Shown: positions 6,639-10,154 of the stretch, piece by piece
Position numbering within the stretch: the first letter of the stretch is position 1
Layout: each line of letters starts with the position of its first letter
Assembly: GCA_021804525.1 (NCBI GenBank)
Contig: JAJZHJ010000020.1
Location: 1 to 10,154, forward strand
DNA: 10,154 nucleotides
Source of the DNA: Bacteroidota bacterium
GTDB lineage: Bacteria; Bacteroidota; Bacteroidia; Bacteroidales; Paludibacteraceae
Direction: 5' to 3'
The notes under the pieces: model-generated
The model's input: the letters and a program-made list of their open reading frames with translations, nothing else
What the model was told of the DNA's origin: nothing
The model's database searches: none
Program-made: the position numbers and the translations under genes

Positions 6639-6697
6639 CTGTAACAAAAAACGGCAACCGGAGTTGTCGTTTCCGCCTGCCGTGCCCTTTGTTACAG
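6639..6697 (-). repeat. Outer inverted repeat enclosing the terminator, with alternative stem
   Basis: TTTGTTACAG (6688-6697) is the exact reverse complement of CTGTAACAAA (6639-6648), so the two arms embrace the terminator. Just inside, TGCCGT (6678-6683) is complementary to ACGGCA (6651-6656), and the latter is also needed for the terminator stem. On the minus-strand RNA, the long stem (10 bp, an internal loop of 4 and 2 bases, then 6 bp) and the terminator hairpin therefore exclude each other. The arrangement lies about 70 bases upstream of the hisF start. The complementarity is seen directly; a regulatory role is inference. Confidence 0.6.
6646..6672 (-). terminator. Intrinsic terminator downstream of the dksA-like gene
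   Basis: Read on the minus strand, AAACGACAAC (6672-6663) pairs with GTTGCCGTTT (6658-6649) over 10 bp, with one G-U pair and the tetraloop TCCG. The uridine run continues to 6646, giving six consecutive T on that strand. It begins 33 bases after the stop codon of the dksA-like gene and should end the ileS-dksA transcript, at least partly. The same bases can form an alternative fold with flanking sequence (6639-6697). Confidence 0.75.
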
Positions 6698-6704
6698 CGA
6701 AATG

Positions 6705-7082
6705 TTATTTACCGCTGGATTTGGCTTCAATACTCAGTGTAGCATGAGGTACAGCTCGTAATCGTTCTTTTGGAATGAGTTTGCCCGTTTCGCGACAAAT
6801 ACCGTATGTTTTGTTCTCAATACGAACTAAAGCAGCTTGTAAATGTTGAATAAATTTCATTTGGCGTTGTGCTAAGCGTCCTGCTTCTTCCTTCGACAAC
6901 GTAGAAGCTCCTTCTTCTAACACCTTGAATGTGGGAGAAGTGTCCGTAGTATCGTTACCGTCCATGTTGGTCAGACTCAATTTAAGCAGTTCATAATCAT
7001 GTTCTGCTTTTGTAAGCTTGTCTAAAATAATGGCACGAAACTCCTCTAGTTCCTGATCTGAATATCTTGTTTTTTCTGACAT
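6705..7082 (-). CDS. DksA/TraR family protein lacking the zinc-finger cysteines
   Basis: This 125-aa protein starts with an amphipathic, coiled-coil-like region (about 8-40), a polar linker with DGNDTTDTSPTF (41-52), a second helix (about 62-90) and a C-terminal zinc-finger-like segment. The segment YGICRETGKLIPKERLRAVP (93-112) aligns with the DksA zinc finger, but only C96 of the usual four cysteines is present. DksA-type proteins insert their coiled coil into the RNA polymerase secondary channel and modulate initiation, often with ppGpp; that role is inferred from the family. The ATG at 7082 is preferred over a GTG three codons upstream, because the family in this phylum begins around EKTRYSD. 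It follows ileS by 95 bases on the same strand and is probably co-transcribed with it. A terminator follows. Confidence 0.88.
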   Translation of the reverse strand: MSEKTRYSDQELEEFRAIILDKLTKAEHDYELLKLSLTNMDGNDTTDTSPTFKVLEEGASTLSKEEAGRLAQRQMKFIQHLQAALVRIENKTYGICRETGKLIPKERLRAVPHATLSIEAKSSGK

Positions 7083-7177
7083 GGTCAACACATTTTAAGA
7101 CGTTATTTCGGACTGCTAAATTAGCCAATCATACAGACATAACCATACGGTTTTTCATTTTTAACATCATTATGATT

Positions 7178-10154
7178 TTACGCTTTTTCAATTTGAACAG
7201 AAACCATAAACGCTTCAAAATCAAGCTCTGTTGCTTTCTCTATATGTGAAACGAACGTGACGCTATTTGCCAAAGTTTGACTGGCTATGTAATTAGTGTA
7301 TGTTTTCACGGCTGCTTCGATTTGTTCTGATCGTAAAATGCGTATCGCGATGCGATCAGTAATTTCATAACCATTCGTTTTTCGAAGGTTTTGAATGCGA
7401 TTGACCAACTCACGCGCAATTCCTTCCTGCAAAAGCGATTCAGTGAGCGTGATGTCGAGAGCTACTGTCAGATTGCCTTCATTGGCAACAAGCCAGCCGG
7501 GAATATCTTCCGAAATAATTTCCACATCCGTTGCCGCAATTGAAACCTGTTGCCCTTCAATTGCAAAAGAGAAAGACCCGCTTTGTTCAAGCTGAGCGAT
7601 CGACTCCTGACTCATTGATACAATGGTATTGGAAACCTGTTTCATGATTTTTCCAAATTGTGGGCCTAATTTCTTGAAGTCAGGTTTCACGCGTTTAATT
7701 AATATTCCGGCTGTATTATCCACAAAACGAAGTTCCTTGACATTAGTTTCGTTCAAAATCAGCGATTGAATAGACTCGATATGTTCGCGTATGGTTGTGT
7801 CTTTCACAGGTAACAGCATGGATGAAAGTGGTTGCCTTACCTTGATATTCACTTTTTTACGTAACGCCAGCACCATGGAAGATATGGATTGTGCCAACTC
7901 CATTCGTTCCTCCAATTTTTTGTCTATATATAGTGTATTGGTTTCGGGGAATGAAGCAACGTGGACTGAAACTGCGTTGTCTTTTCCGGTTACCACTGTC
8001 AAATCGAGATAAAGCCGATCGGCGTAAAAAGGTGCAATGGGCGCCATAAGCCGTGCTACCGTTTCCAAACATGTATATAATGTTTGATAGGCTGAAATCT
8101 TGTCTCTGTCATAATCTCCTCCCCAAAATCGTTTGCGGTTGAGGCGTACATACCAGTTACTTAAATGATCGTTGACAAATTCGGCTATAGCTCGCCCTGC
8201 ACGTGTAGGTTCATAAGTGTTGTAATAGGTGTTTGTGTCGTCAATTAGCGTGTTGAGCAGCGAGAGTATCCAGCGATCAATCTCAGGACGTTCAGCTAAT
8301 GATACTTCTGGTTCGGTGTATCGAAATCCATCTACATTGGCATAAAGTGCAAAAAAAGAATAGGTATTATAAAGTGTGCCGAAAAATTTTCTTCTGGCTT
8401 CTTCAATACCGTCAACGTCAAATTTCAGGTTATCCCATGGCGACGCATTAGTGATCATATACCAGCGGAGCGGATCGGAACCATATTTTTCAATCGTAGA
8501 AAAAGGATCGACGGCATTGCCCAATCGTTTTGACATTTTATTGCCATTTTTGTCAAGAACCAATCCATTGGAAACTACAGCTTTGAAAGAAACGCTGTCG
8601 AATGCCATCGCTGCAATGGCATGTAATGTGAAGAACCAACCGCGCGTTTGATCTACTCCTTCGGCAATAAAGTCTGCGGGGAAAGCAGTCCCATTGTCAA
8701 TAGCTTCTTTGTTTTCAAATGGATAATGAACCTGAGCATAAGGCATGGATCCCGAATCAAACCAAACATCAATCAGATCTGTTTCGCGTTTCATCGGTTT
8801 CCCACTGTTGGAAATCAAAAGAATATCGTCAACATAAGGGCGGTGAATATCTATTTTATCGTAATTGGATTTTGAGAAATCGTTTGGAACAAAATCTTTA
8901 TTTTTCAAAGGATTATGTTGCATCACGCCGGCTTCGACTGCTTTTTCAGCTTCGGTGTAAAGTTCTTCAAGCGAACCAATACATTTTTCTTCAGTCCCAT
9001 CTTCAGTTCGCCAAATAGGCAATGGAGTTCCCCAATAACGGCTACGCGATAAGTTCCAATCCTGGAGGTTTTCGAGCCATTTCCCAAAACGGCCTGTTCC
9101 GGTCGATTGTGGTTTCCAATTAATGGTCTCATTGAGTTCCATCATACGTTCGCGACAAGCTGTAGTGCGAATAAACCAACTATCGAGCGGATAATACAAA
9201 ACAGGCTTGTCGGTTCTCCAACAATGTGGGTAACTATGAATATGCTTTTCGATTTTGAATGCCAAGCCTTGTTGCTTGAGCATCACAGCCAAGTCAATAT
9301 CTAACGTGGAATCGGTTTCCGTCAATGTATCATCGTAACTGTTTTTTACATAGCGTCCGGCGTATTCTTTGTATAAATCCACGTTTACATGCTTTGCAAC
9401 AAATTCGGGGTCTAAGGCTTCGACAGTAAAGAATTTTCCTGTCAAATCGACCATCGGACGTGGATTGCCATCTTTGTCGATCAACAATAACGGTGGTATT
9501 CCATTAGCTTTGGCTACACGATCGTCGTCTGCGCCGAAAGTAGGAGCAATGTGTACAATGCCGGTTCCATCTTCCGTAGTTACAAAATCGCCGGTAATAA
9601 CACGAAAAGCTTCTCCATCGACTTTTACAAAAGGAATAAGTTGTTCGTAACGAATCCCTTCCAGCTGTTTCCCGTTATATTCTCCAATCACTTTAAATGG
9701 AATAAGCTTGTCAGTAGGCTGATATGCTTCTAACGGAATTTCTGCTGCTTTTGCATTGAAATGATGCGAAAGTAAGTCTTTAGCTAAAATATACGTTGTG
9801 GGAGTTCCGGTATAGGGATTGTACGATTGCACAACTACATAAGTGATGTTTGGGCCGACACACAAAGCTGTGTTTGAGGGCAATGTCCACGGTGTAGTCG
9901 TCCATGCTAAAATATAAGCTTCACCCCATTGCTTCCACTCCGGTTTTGAATCAATGATTTTGAACTGCGCCACGCAAGTGGTATCTTTTACATCACGATA
10001 ACAACCCGGCTGATTCAGCTCATGGGTGCTCAAACCCGTACCGGCAGCAGGGGAATATGGCTGAATGGTATATCCTTTGTAGAGGTATCCTTTGTCATAA
10101 AGTTTTTTGAGCAAAAACCACAGTGTTTCAATATAATGATTGTCGTACGTGATG
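7178..10154 (-). CDS. ileS: Isoleucyl-tRNA synthetase, partial (N-terminus beyond right edge)
   Basis: IleS charges tRNA-Ile with isoleucine and edits misactivated valine. The frame is open to the right edge, with 991 complete codons visible, so the N-terminal part including the HIGH motif is outside. A TTG at 10114 is only an internal codon: the upstream residues ITYDNHYIETLWFLLKK continue the family sequence. Counting from that TTG, the editing domain shows WTTTPWTLPSN (71-81) and GTGIVHIAPTFGADD (183-197). WFDSG is at 451-455, and the catalytic loop KMSKR is at 526-530 (bases 8525-8539), where many bacteria have KMSKS. An anticodon-binding helical domain follows (around RPEIDRWILSLLNTL and NWYVRLNRKRFW), then a C-terminal domain ending in EKA and TAA. 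Large Bacteroidota IleS proteins are of roughly 1100-1150 aa, so some 150 residues are probably missing. The dksA-like gene follows in the same direction. Confidence 0.97.
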   Translation of the reverse strand, partial: ITYDNHYIETLWFLLKKLYDKGYLYKGYTIQPYSPAAGTGLSTHELNQPGCYRDVKDTTCVAQFKIIDSKPEWKQWGEAYILAWTTTPWTLPSNTALCVGPNITYVVVQSYNPYTGTPTTYILAKDLLSHHFNAKAAEIPLEAYQPTDKLIPFKVIGEYNGKQLEGIRYEQLIPFVKVDGEAFRVITGDFVTTEDGTGIVHIAPTFGADDDRVAKANGIPPLLLIDKDGNPRPMVDLTGKFFTVEALDPEFVAKHVNVDLYKEYAGRYVKNSYDDTLTETDSTLDIDLAVMLKQQGLAFKIEKHIHSYPHCWRTDKPVLYYPLDSWFIRTTACRERMMELNETINWKPQSTGTGRFGKWLENLQDWNLSRSRYWGTPLPIWRTEDGTEEKCIGSLEELYTEAEKAVEAGVMQHNPLKNKDFVPNDFSKSNYDKIDIHRPYVDDILLISNSGKPMKRETDLIDVWFDSGSMPYAQVHYPFENKEAIDNGTAFPADFIAEGVDQTRGWFFTLHAIAAMAFDSVSFKAVVSNGLVLDKNGNKMSKRLGNAVDPFSTIEKYGSDPLRWYMITNASPWDNLKFDVDGIEEARRKFFGTLYNTYSFFALYANVDGFRYTEPEVSLAERPEIDRWILSLLNTLIDDTNTYYNTYEPTRAGRAIAEFVNDHLSNWYVRLNRKRFWGGDYDRDKISAYQTLYTCLETVARLMAPIAPFYADRLYLDLTVVTGKDNAVSVHVASFPETNTLYIDKKLEERMELAQSISSMVLALRKKVNIKVRQPLSSMLLPVKDTTIREHIESIQSLILNETNVKELRFVDNTAGILIKRVKPDFKKLGPQFGKIMKQVSNTIVSMSQESIAQLEQSGSFSFAIEGQQVSIAATDVEIISEDIPGWLVANEGNLTVALDITLTESLLQEGIARELVNRIQNLRKTNGYEITDRIAIRILRSEQIEAAVKTYTNYIASQTLANSVTFVSHIEKATELDFEAFMVSVQIEKA

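Noticed and set aside
6570..6647. Upstream extension of hisF by 26 codons
   Set aside because: HisF proteins begin directly before KRIIPCLD. The extension is not family-like and would begin within the terminator/inverted-repeat region.
7141..7176. Weak inverted repeats AACC-ATAC-GGTT and ATCAT-T-ATGAT between ileS and the dksA-like gene
   Set aside because: The stems are 4-5 bp, AT-rich or too short to support a terminator or operator in the expected direction.
10112..10114. TTG as start of ileS
   Set aside because: Thirteen further in-frame codons to the window edge continue the expected IleS sequence, so the gene is cut by the window rather than starting here.

Overview
The window looks like an ordinary chromosomal stretch from a member of the Bacteroidota, most likely the order Bacteroidales; I cannot place it at genus level. 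The evidence is a TAnnTTTG-type -7 promoter box upstream of the first gene, AT-rich leaders with almost no Shine-Dalgarno sequences, and protein types characteristic of this phylum: a DUF2723/TMEM260-like membrane protein, a cysteine-poor DksA/TraR-like protein beside ileS, and an IleS with a KMSKR signature.

Layout. Bases 1-132 are a degenerate 11-bp tandem repeat array that runs off the left edge. Bases 133-524 hold no convincing gene; they contain two short palindromes and a good candidate promoter. A plus-strand group follows: a 1076-aa DUF2723/TMEM260-like putative glycosyltransferase (525-3755), a terminator-like hairpin whose T tract runs straight into the next start codon, a NodB-type polysaccharide deacetylase (3802-4410) and, 3 bases later, a PAP2-like integral membrane protein (4414-5019). 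All three look like envelope or glycan functions, but no shared pathway can be shown from the sequence.

The plus group converges at 5020-5053 with a minus-strand group. In its transcription order this is ileS (open at the right edge), a DksA/TraR-family gene, a terminator nested inside a larger inverted repeat, hisF, and rsmE. These are housekeeping functions: isoleucyl-tRNA charging, an RNA-polymerase-binding-type regulator, histidine/purine-linked metabolism and 16S rRNA methylation.

I see no phage, transposon, CRISPR or defence genes and no tRNA or rRNA. The points most worth a second look are the 11-bp repeat array, the terminator/alternative-stem structure between the dksA-like gene and hisF, the hairpin abutting the deacetylase start, the PAP2-like protein with degenerate catalytic motifs, and the DUF2723 protein as a possible protein O-mannosyltransferase. 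I found no clear sign of a wholly new multi-gene system.
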